Positions 43,206 to 55,465 of a stretch of 64,000 nucleotides of DNA are shown piece by piece. The notes below the pieces were generated by a model. The model did not search any database. It was not told where the DNA came from and saw only the letters and a list, made by a program, of their open reading frames with translations. Each line of letters starts with the position of its first letter. Positions within the stretch are counted from its first letter, which is position 1. The position numbers and the translations under genes are program-made. The DNA lies in NCBI GenBank assembly GCA_034769895.1, contig JAWRYS010000716.1, forward strand, positions 119,723 to 183,722, in the 5' to 3' direction. The stretch comes from Magicicada septendecula. Its lineage: Eukaryota; Arthropoda; Insecta; Hemiptera; Cicadidae.

Positions 43206-45225
43206 TGTAACGTAACAGATTTGAGGTCCCCAACGTTACATAAAAAATGAAGTAACTATGGTCTAGAACAATACCCAAATATTAAGGTTACTCAGTAATT
43301 AATACATCCGAGGTGTACATAAATTTAAAAGATGTAATAAATAATATGGGGTGTAAAATATAAACATTGTATCAAATGGGAGGAGTTTGAGATGTAGTAA
43401 TGAATTATAAAATACCATTCCAATTAATGGTTAATGTGTTACAAATTGTACTTGTTTTTATGCTGTAGCATGGTAGTGTTTACAGGATATTTATTTTATG
43501 TTTTGGTGATAGTAAGAGGGAAGCTGTTGTTTTATAGAAGTACTTAGTCAGTGGTACCCCTTTCATTTATGTTAAAATTGTCTTTAGACAATTAAGTATA
43601 AATACCTGTGTTAGGTATTATATTATGTTAAATGTATTGACTAAAATTGATTAATGAAGTTGTTTTGAATTAATGTTTGTAAACTTGGCCAGGATGGCAA
43701 TAAGTGTTTAAAAATTGACAAGTAGTTCTTATAATTATGTTGTAAAATAATGAAAGGTTCCAGGATGAATTAATTAATAGAATAAATTAAAAACCAGGAA
43801 ATATAAATTAATGTAAGTAGCCATAAACCAGTGACTATTTGTACAGTAGGTCACAGAAAGTAGTGGTTGTTAGGGTAACTAAAATGTAAAAAATCTTGTT
43901 GATTTTCAATTATTCGATTGTTATATGCTATCGAGTTCAGATGAGGAGACACTTTTAAAAAGAATGACACAAATTGACAAATAAAAAAAGAATTTAAATT
44001 AATAAATTAAAGTCGAAAACTAATCCTATAATACAAACTGATGAATAAAAAAATAAATTAGACTTCAAAATTATAACCAAATACCTCTAAAAAGGTCGAG
44101 AAATTCTTACTTCACTCCTCAAGATAATTCCGTTGGATTTAGTATTAAACCCGATTTCCCATCTAACCAGGAGACTAATTGAGGGAAGCAAAAGGCATAA
44201 ATTAATGGAATTATAGAAAAAATATACAAGGACCTTGTCTCTGAAGAAATAACCTTCACTTTCAAGAACAAGTTATAATACGACTCCATTTCCAGCGAGA
44301 CCGACTACCACAAGGATCGTAAGAGAAGAACGAAGGTCAGAAGAGTTCCCGGGGCTTTCCAGTACATCACACCGCCAATTTTATTAAGAATCGGAACACT
44401 TTTTCTGGATGGAAGTAACCAAATTGTAATCTTCAACTGTTTACAGAAATACAATGCTGCCTTGAGAGTCACCAAACCTGGTAACACCAGCTTATTTTAA
44501 TTTTAATATAGTAAGAACTAATAACATTCTGTAATACTAAGTAACCTTAATTTTGCATTACCTGGCCTTACTAATTGTTAAAAGAATCACACGTACCCTG
44601 GGATAAGAGATATTTAATATTATATTTAATTTGTATAAATTAAAAGGAACCTGGTCAACTGAACGATCGATCCATCATTGTATAATCGATATCATTCTAT
44701 TGTAGTCATGAAGAGCACTTTTAGTTTGAATTAAAGTACAAAATAAATAAAGAATCCTTCTGGTATATGATGATGTTTTATGTTATTGTAGAATAGGTAT
44801 TATATGTTGTGGGTGGAGTAATTTACAGGTAAAAGGGTGATTAAAATCCGGTGAACCAGTTAACCTAGATGCAAGCCAATTACGGATAACAGCGCTCATT
44901 GTCAACAGCTGGTGGAACGTGAGATTGCCGAACTAACGTGTTTCCTGCACAATTTTTGAATTGAATTATACAATACGGACGGACTAGGGTTGGAGAGAAT
45001 TCTTAATTCATTAATTAAATACATGAAGTATACCATTGATATTGCGTAAACATTGAATAATTAGGTAAACCTGTGTTATAGTATACATACAAGTTATAAT
45101 AACATAATAACAAATATATTTGTCTATTAAATTTGAGTTACAGGAGGTCACCTATAAGACTACATAAATAATATTAATAAATAACAGATTAATCGTAAAA
45201 CACGTAACATCGGTTAGTTGTTACA
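43206..45225 (+). repeat. LTR 3 (2020 bp, 266-bp deletion)
   Basis: Deletion junction at 43853/43854. First LTR with GGTACCCC and TTGACTAAAA; private CCAGCGAGACC. Retains the GAATTATACAAT form of LTRs 1-2. Confidence 0.93.
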
Positions 45226-45458
45226 AATTGGCGAACCCAACAGTGGGGCATCATCATCTTCTATTTGCATGTTTTATTTCAAATTGATGCCTTCAACGTG
45301 GGGCTTGACGTTGATACACGGGAGTCACACATAAGTGACAACGCAACTTATTTGTTTTGTTTTATTTGAAATTGGCGCTCAACGAGTGGGCTTTATTTAA
45401 GTAAAAAATCGTCTTAATTATTACTTAACTTGAGCAGGCAACCATTAGAGGCACAGGA

Positions 45459-46874
45459 ATGCATACGAGAGGTGTTACTAAAAGGATGGAGAAAGAGCAA
45501 GAAACAGAAGAAGATAGACGGGAAGAAGAAACAGAGGTAGTTACAGACACCGTAATGGAACAACAGGCGGGCGATAAGGAGGAAGCCAGAGGAGGCCTAG
45601 ATTTACAAAAATTATGGGAATTAATTAAAGAAGATTCCAAGAAACAGAAGGAAGAATTAAATAAAAAATTTGAAGAAAACTCTGAAAAAATAGACAGTAT
45701 TAAGGAAAGTACTAGTGAACTTTTAAGGCAAACCATAAATGAAAATAATGAACAATTGAAGGCCGATTTTAGACAAATCAAAGACGATAATAGACAAACT
45801 AACAAAAAAATAGACAGTATTAACGAAAACTCAAAGAAACAAAATGAAATTTTGAGTGAGAATTTGATCAAACTAATGAATGAGAAGTTTGACAAAAATA
45901 AAGAGGAAAATGATGAGAATAACCGGCTGATAAATGAAAGCTTAAACCAAATTAATGAAAGGTTTGACAGGAATGATGAGAGATTAAAGCAGATTCAGGA
46001 AAATAATAAACAAATAGACGAGAAAATTGAAAACAGTAATAAGGAGTTGCGGCAGATTATAAATGAACAGAACCAAGCGTTGAGGGAAGTTATCAATGAA
46101 AGGGTTGCAAATGTCAATGAAATACTCAATAAAAGGGTAGATAATAATGAAGAGGAAGTAAGACGGCAAATAACTGAAATTAAGGTGGGTCTGGAAAAGA
46201 CAGATGAAACCATCGTACAACTCGCAATGGAAGTAGAGGCTAAAATTAACCAGGGGGAAAATACCGACAAAACTATGATAAAGGAAGTACAATTAGAAAC
46301 CCAAGAGAAATTGGATGAAGTGCAAATTAATATAGCTGGGAGAATTGAAATAGTAAATAACGAGATAACACAAATAAAAACCCAAGTGGTTCAAAATAAA
46401 GAAACTGTAGAAAATATGAAAAATCAGGAATTGATTAATATAAAAGAATCAATAGACATTTTACAAAATCGACCCATGTATCTGGCGCATCACATAGCCC
46501 CTGAGCAAAAGGAAAATATTAATTTTAAAATTTATAGAGGAAATACCATAGAATTTCTGGAGAGAATAGATGAATGGTTTAGCAGAATTAAGGTAACCCG
46601 ATGGAACGTAATAAAAAGTTTATTAGATGAGTGTTTTAAAAGTATAAATGATAATTGGTGGTCAGCAGTCCAGAATGAACTTAGTGATTATGAGGAGTTT
46701 AAAAGGACTTTTAGGTCACAATACTGGTCGGATTCCGTACAGAACATGATTAGAGATAACATTACCAACGGGAGATTCAATTTTAATCAAGAGCAGTCAC
46801 CAACTACTTACTTTTTGGGAAAGGTGTGTTTGGCGCGTCATTTGGAACGCGAATACCAGAGGAATGTTTGGTAA
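45459..46874 (+). CDS. Gag-like protein, unit 3
   Basis: Ala in QQAGD; Gln in SAVQNEL (shared only with unit 4). Confidence 0.85.
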   Translation: MHTRGVTKRMEKEQETEEDRREEETEVVTDTVMEQQAGDKEEARGGLDLQKLWELIKEDSKKQKEELNKKFEENSEKIDSIKESTSELLRQTINENNEQLKADFRQIKDDNRQTNKKIDSINENSKKQNEILSENLIKLMNEKFDKNKEENDENNRLINESLNQINERFDRNDERLKQIQENNKQIDEKIENSNKELRQIINEQNQALREVINERVANVNEILNKRVDNNEEEVRRQITEIKVGLEKTDETIVQLAMEVEAKINQGENTDKTMIKEVQLETQEKLDEVQINIAGRIEIVNNEITQIKTQVVQNKETVENMKNQELINIKESIDILQNRPMYLAHHIAPEQKENINFKIYRGNTIEFLERIDEWFSRIKVTRWNVIKSLLDECFKSINDNWWSAVQNELSDYEEFKRTFRSQYWSDSVQNMIRDNITNGRFNFNQEQSPTTYFLGKVCLARHLEREYQRNVW

Positions 46875-47389
46875 ATAAATTGTCTTACCATTTTGAAGAA
46901 GAGATAGTTCGTGCCAGACGCAGTGGACAAGTAAAGACAGTAGAAGCGATGGAAACCTTGTTGGCCAGTTATGAAATGGAAGACTATTATCAAAGGTCCC
47001 GACGGCAAAGTGAATATTACCACAATAGAAGGGAGGAGCCAAATCAAGAGTCGCGTCCAGGAACAAATCGATTTAACCATAATAATTATCACCGAAGGGT
47101 GAATGACCAATTTATAAATAATCGTTATCGCAACAATCATTACCCAAGTAATCACTATATTAATTATGATAATAACCGATACAGAGCAGGCCGCAGGAAT
47201 TTTGATAATGGGAGAGAGTATTGGAATAACAACCGTACAAACAACGACCAACGACATCAACCCAGTAATAGAAGTCGAGAGGAGGATCTACCTAGACACC
47301 AAGAAAGCCATAGAGAATTTAGACCCGATGATGGCAACCCAGGAACCACTGCGAGGGACGATCGTCCGCAGGATAGGATGGAAAACTAA
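46787..47389 (+). CDS. Gag continuation / nucleocapsid-like frame, unit 3
   Basis: Tyr in EYYHN, shared with units 4 and 5. Confidence 0.75.
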   Translation, partial: SRAVTNYLLFGKGVFGASFGTRIPEECLVNKLSYHFEEEIVRARRSGQVKTVEAMETLLASYEMEDYYQRSRRQSEYYHNRREEPNQESRPGTNRFNHNNYHRRVNDQFINNRYRNNHYPSNHYINYDNNRYRAGRRNFDNGREYWNNNRTNNDQRHQPSNRSREEDLPRHQESHREFRPDDGNPGTTARDDRPQDRMEN

Positions 47390-48279
47390 GTACAGCAGTG
47401 GAAGTATTAAGTAACCCCTCGCTGCTGGGATTGGAAGGGTATGTACGAACACAAAGGGAAAGCAACCAAATTATAAACATTACAAGGAACAATTATTTAA
47501 AGGACATACGAATTGATTTAACGGAGGAAGTGTTACCGTCAGAGAATAAAACTGACAATCAAATTATATATAAAATGGCAGAATTACAGGGAGTTATGAC
47601 AGAGATAGTGATTGATACCGGCGCGAACGTGTCACTCCTGGACAAGGTAGAATATAACCGAATAAGGGAGATGTATAAGAAAAATATACCAACATTACCA
47701 GTTAATAACATGGTAATTATAGGTGCTACTGGCAGACCAAATAAAACAATACGGCAGCAAGTAATGATGGAAGTATCTAGTGAAGGTAGAACTATTCCTA
47801 TGGTGTTTATGGTAGCTCAAGGATTACCATTTAAAGCGATGCTAGGGTGTGATACGCTGCGGCGCCACTCAGCTATTATTAATATGGGCAGAGGAAGAAT
47901 AACCCTGTACCATGAAAATGGAGAATGGTCAAGTGAAATAGTGGATCATAAAAATGCCACTCACCAACGACATTCTTTTACTCTAATGCGTGATGATGAA
48001 ATGGAATATAAAACACCTTTTGAGGAATTAGCCTGTACTAAGGAGAATGAATGGAAGGAAAAATTGCAAGAGATTTATTTGTTTAAAACTGCCAGTAATA
48101 ATAATGGAGTAACACCTGAACAAAAGAATCAATTAATAAAGATTTATAACAGATATAAAAAAGTATTTTCGGATTTGCCAGGAAAGGCCAAGAATTTTAT
48201 TTGTGAATTGTCATTTAAACACCCCATTAACTTTAACCGGAAATCATATCCTATACCTCAAAATTCTAAAAAACTGTAA
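47377..48279 (+). CDS. Aspartic protease with truncated RT start, unit 3
   Basis: Translation identical to unit 1. Confidence 0.85.
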   Translation, partial: DGKLSTAVEVLSNPSLLGLEGYVRTQRESNQIINITRNNYLKDIRIDLTEEVLPSENKTDNQIIYKMAELQGVMTEIVIDTGANVSLLDKVEYNRIREMYKKNIPTLPVNNMVIIGATGRPNKTIRQQVMMEVSSEGRTIPMVFMVAQGLPFKAMLGCDTLRRHSAIINMGRGRITLYHENGEWSSEIVDHKNATHQRHSFTLMRDDEMEYKTPFEELACTKENEWKEKLQEIYLFKTASNNNGVTPEQKNQLIKIYNRYKKVFSDLPGKAKNFICELSFKHPINFNRKSYPIPQNSKKL

Positions 48280-49335
48280 GGACAACTTACTCAAGTAATT
48301 TCGAAACGATATAATATAAAATAAAAAGACAAACCACCAAGATAATGTAAGGACAGATGATTAAATATTTATAAAGAACTGATTTAAAATGGAATGATAG
48401 AAAAATATATAAATAAAAACAATTGATGGTAACGTGCTCAAATAAGAAGAATAAATAATAATTTAATGACTCCAATGAAACTGAAGGAGGATAATAATTA
48501 ATACAACAATAATTTAGCATCTCTCGGAATTGAAGATTATATAAGAAGAAATGATACAGAGAAAATATGTCACAAGAAGGAAAGTTAAAAGGATTTTAAA
48601 ATAATGCCTATCAATAATGTTATATGCTATTAGTTAATGGAAAAGAAGAAGGAATCAAGAAGAAAAGGAAATATATAATTAAATGCAAAAAGCTACAGTA
48701 TGATGAATCCCAAAAGTGTTTAGTATTAGTCGCTAACTGACTACTTATAATTTTTTTTATTTTTAATGTATTGACCGTAGAAATGTTCCGGCAATAATTT
48801 TTATGAGCAGGGATGATGTTCCCCTGGTCTCAGAAGGTGTAAGGATGGACAGCGGAGTTATGGACCCAAGAGTGGCCACCCGACTGGTACCACCGCACAG
48901 GATAGGGAAAAATGTTAGGGAAATTGAGTATTTTAAGGATAATGATGAAATAGCTGTATAGATTGATATTAGATTCCAGAAGTATAGATGAAGGAAATAG
49001 AAGGAAGATAGCAGACAGAAGCTTAATTGAGAAAGCTAATTTATAGAAGTAAATAAGAAAATAATGTTAAAACAAGTTTTTATGATTAGTGTGACCAATC
49101 CTTATCAAGTAAAATGTGGAAGTACCACTACCCAGAGAAATAAATAATTTATGAATTTGCCTCCAAGAGAGAGAGTTGAGCAGTAAAACAGCAATTACCA
49201 CCAGTCTGAAATACCAGTCCGAAATAAAAAAAAATATTATGAGTAAAAGGTTAACCTGAGCAGGGACAGACTATAAGTTTATTTTTACTAAACTTAGTTC
49301 AGCCAAAATAAACTTCTTTCGAAGGGGGGGTGTTA

Positions 49336-51355
49336 TGTAACGTAACAGATTTGAGGTCCCCAACGTTACATAAAAAATGAAGTAACTATGGTCTAGAACA
49401 ATACCCAAATATTAAGGTTACTCAGTAATTAATACATCCGAGGTGTACATAAATTTAAAAGATGTAATAAATAATATGGGGTGTAAAATATAAACATTGT
49501 ATCAAATGGGAGGAGTTTGAGATGTAGTAATGAATTATAAAATACCATTCCAATTAATGGTTAATGTGTTACAAATTGTACTTGTTTTTATGCTGTAGCA
49601 TGGTAGTGTTTACAGGATATTTATTTTATGTTTTGGTGATAGTAAGAGGGAAGCTGTTGTTTTATAGAAGTACTTAGTCAGTGGTACCCCTTTCATTTAT
49701 GTTAAAATTGTCTTTAGACAATTAAGTATAAATACCTGTGTTAGGTATTATATTATGTTAAATGTATTGACTAAAATTGATTAATGAAGTTGTTTTGAAT
49801 TAATGTTTGTAAACTTGGCCAGGATGGCAATAAGTGTTTAAAAATTGACAAGTAGTTCTTATAATTATGTTGTAAAATAATGAAAGGTTCCAGGATGAAT
49901 TAATTAATAGAATAAATTAAAAACCAGGAAATATAAATTAATGTAAGTAGCCATAAACCAGTGACTATTTGTACAGTAGGTCACAGAAAGTAGTGGTTGT
50001 TAGGGTAACTAAAATGTAAAAAATCTTGTTGATTTTCAATTATTCGATTGTTATATGCTATCGAGTTCAGATGAGGAGACACTTTTAAAAAGAATGACAC
50101 AAATTGACAAATAAAAAAAGAATTTAAATTAATAAATTAAAGTCGAAAACTAATCCTATAATACAAACTGATGAATAAAAAAATAAATTAGACTTCAAAA
50201 TTATAACCAAATACCTCTAAAAAGGTCGAGAAATTCTTACTTCACTCCTCAAGATAATTCCGTTGGATTTAGTATTAAACCCGATTTCCCATCTAACCAG
50301 GAGACTAATTGAGGGAAGCAAAAGGCATAAATTAATGGAATTATAGAAAAAATATACAAGGACCTTGTCTCTGAAGAAATAACCTTCACTTTCAAGAACA
50401 AGTTATAATACGACTCCATTTCCAACGAGACCGACTACCACAAGGATCGTAAGAGAAGAACGAAGGTCAGAAGAGTTCCCGGGGCTTTCCAGTACATCAC
50501 ACCGCCAATTTTATTAAGAATCGGAACACTTTTTCTGGATGGAAGTAACCAAATTGTAATCTTCAACTGTTTACAGAAATACAATGCTGCCTTGAGAGTC
50601 ACCAAACCTGGTAACACCAGCTTATTTTAATTTTAATATAGTAAGAACTAATAACATTCTGTAATACTAAGTAACCTTAATTTTGCATTACCTGGCCTTA
50701 CTAATTGTTAAAAGAATCACACGTACCCTGGGATAAGAGATATTTAATATTATATTTAATTTGTATAAATTAAAAGGAACCTGGTCAACTGAACGATCGA
50801 TCCATCATTGTATAATCGATATCATTCTATTGTAGTCATGAAGAGCACTTTTAGTTTGAATTAAAGTACAAAATAAATAAAGAATCCTTCTGGTATATGA
50901 TGATGTTTTATGTTATTGTAGAATAGGTATTATATGTTGTGGGTGGAGTAATTTACAGGTAAAAGGGTGATTAAAATCCGGTGAACCAGTTAACCTAGAT
51001 GCAAGCCAATTACGGATAACAGCGCTCATTGTCAACAGCTGGTGGAACGTGAGATTGCCGAACTAACGTGTTTCCTGCACAATTTTTGAATTGAATTACA
51101 CAATACGGACGGACTAGGGTTGGAGAGAATTCTTAATTCATTAATTAAATACATGAAGTATACCATTGATATTGCGTAAACATTGAATAATTAGGTAAAC
51201 CTGTGTTATAGTATACATACAAGTTATAATAACATAATAACAAATATATTTGTCTATTAAATTTGAGTTACAGGAGGTCACCTATAAGACTACATAAATA
51301 ATATTAATAAATAACAGATTAATCGTAAAACACGTAACATCGGTTAGTTGTTACA
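49336..51355 (+). repeat. LTR 4 (2020 bp, 266-bp deletion)
   Basis: Deletion junction at 49983/49984; GAATTACACAAT form, shared with LTRs 5 and 6. Confidence 0.93.
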
Positions 51356-51588
51356 AATTGGCGAACCCAACAGTGGGGCATCATCATCTTCTATTTGCAT
51401 GTTTTATTTCAAATTGATGCCTTCAACGTGGGGCTTGACGTTGATACACGGGAGTCACACATAAGTGACAACGCAACTTATTTGTTTTGTTTTATTTGAA
51501 ATTGGCGCTCAACGAGTGGGCTTTATTTAAGTAAAAAATCGTCTTAATTATTACTTAACTTGAGCAGGCAACCATTAGAGGCACAGGA

Positions 51589-53004
51589 ATGCATACGAGA
51601 GGTGTTACTAAAAGGATGGAGAAAGAGCAAGAAACAGAAGAAGATAGACGGGAAGAAGAAACAGAGGTAGTTACAGACACCGTAATGGAACAACAGGCGG
51701 GCGATAAGGAGGAAGCCAGAGGAGGCCTAGATTTACAAAAATTATGGGAATTAATTAAAGAAGATTCCAAGAAACAGAAGGAAGAATTAAATAAAAAATT
51801 TGAAGAAAACTCTGAAAAAATAGACAGTATTAAGGAAAGTACTAGTGAACTTTTAAGGCAAACCATAAATGAAAATAATGAACAATTGAAGGCCGATTTT
51901 AGACAAATCAAAGACGATAATAGACAAACTAACAAAAAAATAGACAGTATTAACGAAAACTCAAAGAAACAAAATGAAATTTTGAGTGAGAATTTGATCA
52001 AACTAATGAATGAGAAGTTTGACAAAAATAAAGAGGAAAATGATGAGAATAACCGGCTGATAAATGAAAGCTTAAACCAAATTAATGAAAGGTTTGACAG
52101 GAATGATGAGAGATTAAAGCAGATTCAGGAAAATAATAAACAAATAGACGAGAAAATTGAAAACAGTAATAAGGAGTTGCGGCAGATTATAAATGAACAG
52201 AACCAAGCGTTGAGGGAAGTTATCAATGAAAGGGTTGCAAATGTCAATGAAATACTCAATAAAAGGGTAGATAATAATGAAGAGGAAGTAAGACGGCAAA
52301 TAACTGAAATTAAGGTGGGTCTGGAAAAGACAGATGAAACCATCGTACAACTCGCAATGGAAGTAGAGGCTAAAATTAACCAGGGGGAAAATACCGACAA
52401 AACTATGATAAAGGAAGTACAATTAGAAACCCAAGAGAAATTGGATGAAGTGCAAATTAATATAGCTGGGAGAATTGAAATAGTAAATAACGAGATAACA
52501 CAAATAAAAACCCAAGTGGTTCAAAATAAAGAAACTGTAGAAAATATGAAAAATCAGGAATTGATTAATATAAAAGAATCAATAGACATTTTACAAAATC
52601 GACCCATGTATCTGGCGCATCACATAGCCCCTGAGCAAAAGGAAAATATTAATTTTAAAATTTATAGAGGAAATACCATAGAATTTCTGGAGAGAATAGA
52701 TGAATGGTTTAGCAGAATTAAGGTAACCCGATGGAACGTAATAAAAAGTTTATTAGATGAGTGTTTTAAAAGTATAAATGATAATTGGTGGTCAGCAGTC
52801 CAGAATGAACTTAGTGATTATGAGGAGTTTAAAAGGACTTTTAGGTCACAATACTGGTCGGATTCCGTACAGAACATGATTAGAGATAACATTACCAACG
52901 GGAGATTCAATTTTAATCAAGAGCAGTCACCAACTACTTACTTTTTGGGAAAGGTGTGTTTGGCGCGTCATTTGGAACGCGAATACCAGAGGAATGTTTG
53001 GTAA
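51589..53004 (+). CDS. Gag-like protein, unit 4
   Basis: As unit 3 (Ala in QQAGD, Gln in SAVQNEL). Confidence 0.85.
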   Translation: MHTRGVTKRMEKEQETEEDRREEETEVVTDTVMEQQAGDKEEARGGLDLQKLWELIKEDSKKQKEELNKKFEENSEKIDSIKESTSELLRQTINENNEQLKADFRQIKDDNRQTNKKIDSINENSKKQNEILSENLIKLMNEKFDKNKEENDENNRLINESLNQINERFDRNDERLKQIQENNKQIDEKIENSNKELRQIINEQNQALREVINERVANVNEILNKRVDNNEEEVRRQITEIKVGLEKTDETIVQLAMEVEAKINQGENTDKTMIKEVQLETQEKLDEVQINIAGRIEIVNNEITQIKTQVVQNKETVENMKNQELINIKESIDILQNRPMYLAHHIAPEQKENINFKIYRGNTIEFLERIDEWFSRIKVTRWNVIKSLLDECFKSINDNWWSAVQNELSDYEEFKRTFRSQYWSDSVQNMIRDNITNGRFNFNQEQSPTTYFLGKVCLARHLEREYQRNVW

Positions 53005-53519
53005 ATAAATTGTCTTACCATTTTGAAGAAGAGATAGTTCGTGCCAGACGCAGTGGACAAGTAAAGACAGTAGAAGCGATGGAAACCTTGTTGGCCAGTT
53101 ATGAAATGGAAGACTATTATCAAAGGTCCCGACGGCAAAGTGAATATTACCACAATAGAAGGGAGGAGCCAAATCAAGAGTCGCGTCCAGGAACAAATCG
53201 ATTTAACCATAATAATTATCACCGAAGGGTGAATGACCAATTTATAAATAATCGTTATCGCAACAATCATTACCCAAGTAATCACTATATTAATTATGAT
53301 AATAACCGATACAGAGCAGGCCGCAGGAATTTTGATAATGGGAGAGAGTATTGGAATAACAACCGTACAAACAACGACCAACGACATCAACCCAGTAATA
53401 GAAGTCGAGAGGAGGATCTACCTAGACACCAAGAAAGCCATAGAGAATTTAGACCCGATGATGGCAACCCAGGAACCACTGCGAGGGACGATCGTCCGCA
53501 GGATAGGATGGAAAACTAA
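52917..53519 (+). CDS. Gag continuation / nucleocapsid-like frame, unit 4
   Basis: EYYHN form. Confidence 0.75.
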   Translation, partial: SRAVTNYLLFGKGVFGASFGTRIPEECLVNKLSYHFEEEIVRARRSGQVKTVEAMETLLASYEMEDYYQRSRRQSEYYHNRREEPNQESRPGTNRFNHNNYHRRVNDQFINNRYRNNHYPSNHYINYDNNRYRAGRRNFDNGREYWNNNRTNNDQRHQPSNRSREEDLPRHQESHREFRPDDGNPGTTARDDRPQDRMEN

Positions 53520-54409
53520 GTACAGCAGTGGAAGTATTAAGTAACCCCTCGCTGCTGGGATTGGAAGGGTATGTACGAACACAAAGGGAAAGCAACCAAA
53601 TTATAAACATTACAAGGAACAATTATTTAAAGGACATACGAATTGATTTAACGGAGGAAGTGTTACCGTCAGAGAATAAAACTGACAATCAAATTATATA
53701 TAAAATGGCAGAATTACAGGGAGTTATGACAGAGATAGTGATTGATACCGGCGCGAACGTGTCACTCCTGGACAAGGTAGAATATAACCGAATAAGGGAG
53801 ATGTATAAGAAAAATATACCAACATTACCAGTTAATAACATGGTAATTATAGGTGCTACTGGCAGACCAAATAAAACAATACGGCAGCAAGTAATGATGG
53901 AAGTATCTAGTGAAGGTAGAACTATTCCTATGGTGTTTATGGTAGCTCAAGGATTACCATTTAAAGCGATGCTAGGGTGTGATACGCTGCGGCGCCACTC
54001 AGCTATTATTAATATGGGCAGAGGAAGAATAACCCTGTACCATGAAAATGGAGAATGGTCAAGTGAAATAGTGGATCATAAAAATGCCACTCACCAACGA
54101 CATTCTTTTACTCTAATGCGTGATGATGAAATGGAATATAAAACACCTTTTGAGGAATTAGCCTGTACTAAGGAGAATGAATGGAAGGAAAAATTGCAAG
54201 AGATTTATTTGTTTAAAACTGCCAGTAATAATAATGGAGTAACACCTGAACAAAAGAATCAATTAATAAAGATTTATAACAGATATAAAAAAGTATTTTC
54301 GGATTTGCCAGGAAAGGCCAAGAATTTTATTTGTGAATTGTCATTTAAACACCCCATTAACTTTAACCGGAAATCATATCCTATACCTCAAAATTCTAAA
54401 AAACTGTAA
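53507..54409 (+). CDS. Aspartic protease with truncated RT start, unit 4
   Basis: Translation identical to units 1 and 3. Confidence 0.85.
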   Translation, partial: DGKLSTAVEVLSNPSLLGLEGYVRTQRESNQIINITRNNYLKDIRIDLTEEVLPSENKTDNQIIYKMAELQGVMTEIVIDTGANVSLLDKVEYNRIREMYKKNIPTLPVNNMVIIGATGRPNKTIRQQVMMEVSSEGRTIPMVFMVAQGLPFKAMLGCDTLRRHSAIINMGRGRITLYHENGEWSSEIVDHKNATHQRHSFTLMRDDEMEYKTPFEELACTKENEWKEKLQEIYLFKTASNNNGVTPEQKNQLIKIYNRYKKVFSDLPGKAKNFICELSFKHPINFNRKSYPIPQNSKKL

Positions 54410-55465
54410 GGACAACTTACTCAAGTAATTTCGAAACGATATAATATAAAATAAAAAGACAAACCACCAAGATAATGTAAGGACAGATGATTAAATATTT
54501 ATAAAGAACTGATTTAAAATGGAATGATAGAAAAATATATAAATAAAAACAATTGATGGTAACGTGCTCAAATAAGAAGAATAAATAATAATTTAATGAC
54601 TCCAATGAAACTGAAGGAGGATAATAATTAATACAACAATAATTTAGCATCTCTCGGAATTGAAGATTATATAAGAAGAAATGATACAGAGAAAATATGT
54701 CACAAGAAGGAAAGTTAAAAGGATTTTAAAATAATGCCTATCAATAATGTTATATGCTATTAGTTAATGGAAAAGAAGAAGGAATCAAGAAGAAAAGGAA
54801 ATATATAATTAAATGCAAAAAGCTACAGTATGATGAATCCCAAAAGTGTTTAGTATTAGTCGCTAACTGACTACTTATAATTTTTTTTATTTTTAATGTA
54901 TTGACCGTAGAAATGTTCCGGCAATAATTTTTATGAGCAGGGATGATGTTCCCCTGGTCTCAGAAGGTGTAAGGATGGACAGCGGAGTTATGGACCCAAG
55001 AGTGGCCACCCGACTGGTACCACCGCACAGGATAGGGAAAAATGTTAGGGAAATTGAGTATTTTAAGGATAATGATGAAATAGCTGTATAGATTGATATT
55101 AGATTCCAGAAGTATAGATGAAGGAAATAGAAGGAAGATAGCAGACAGAAGCTTAATTGAGAAAGCTAATTTATAGAAGTAAATAAGAAAATAATGTTAA
55201 AACAAGTTTTTATGATTAGTGTGACCAATCCTTATCAAGTAAAATGTGGAAGTACCACTACCCAGAGAAATAAATAATTTATGAATTTGCCTCCAAGAGA
55301 GAGAGTTGAGCAGTAAAACAGCAATTACCACCAGTCTGAAATACCAGTCCGAAATAAAAAAAAATATTATGAGTAAAAGGTTAACCTGAGCAGGGACAGA
55401 CTATAAGTTTATTTTTACTAAACTTAGTTCAGCCAAAATAAACTTCTTTCGAAGGGGGGGTGTTA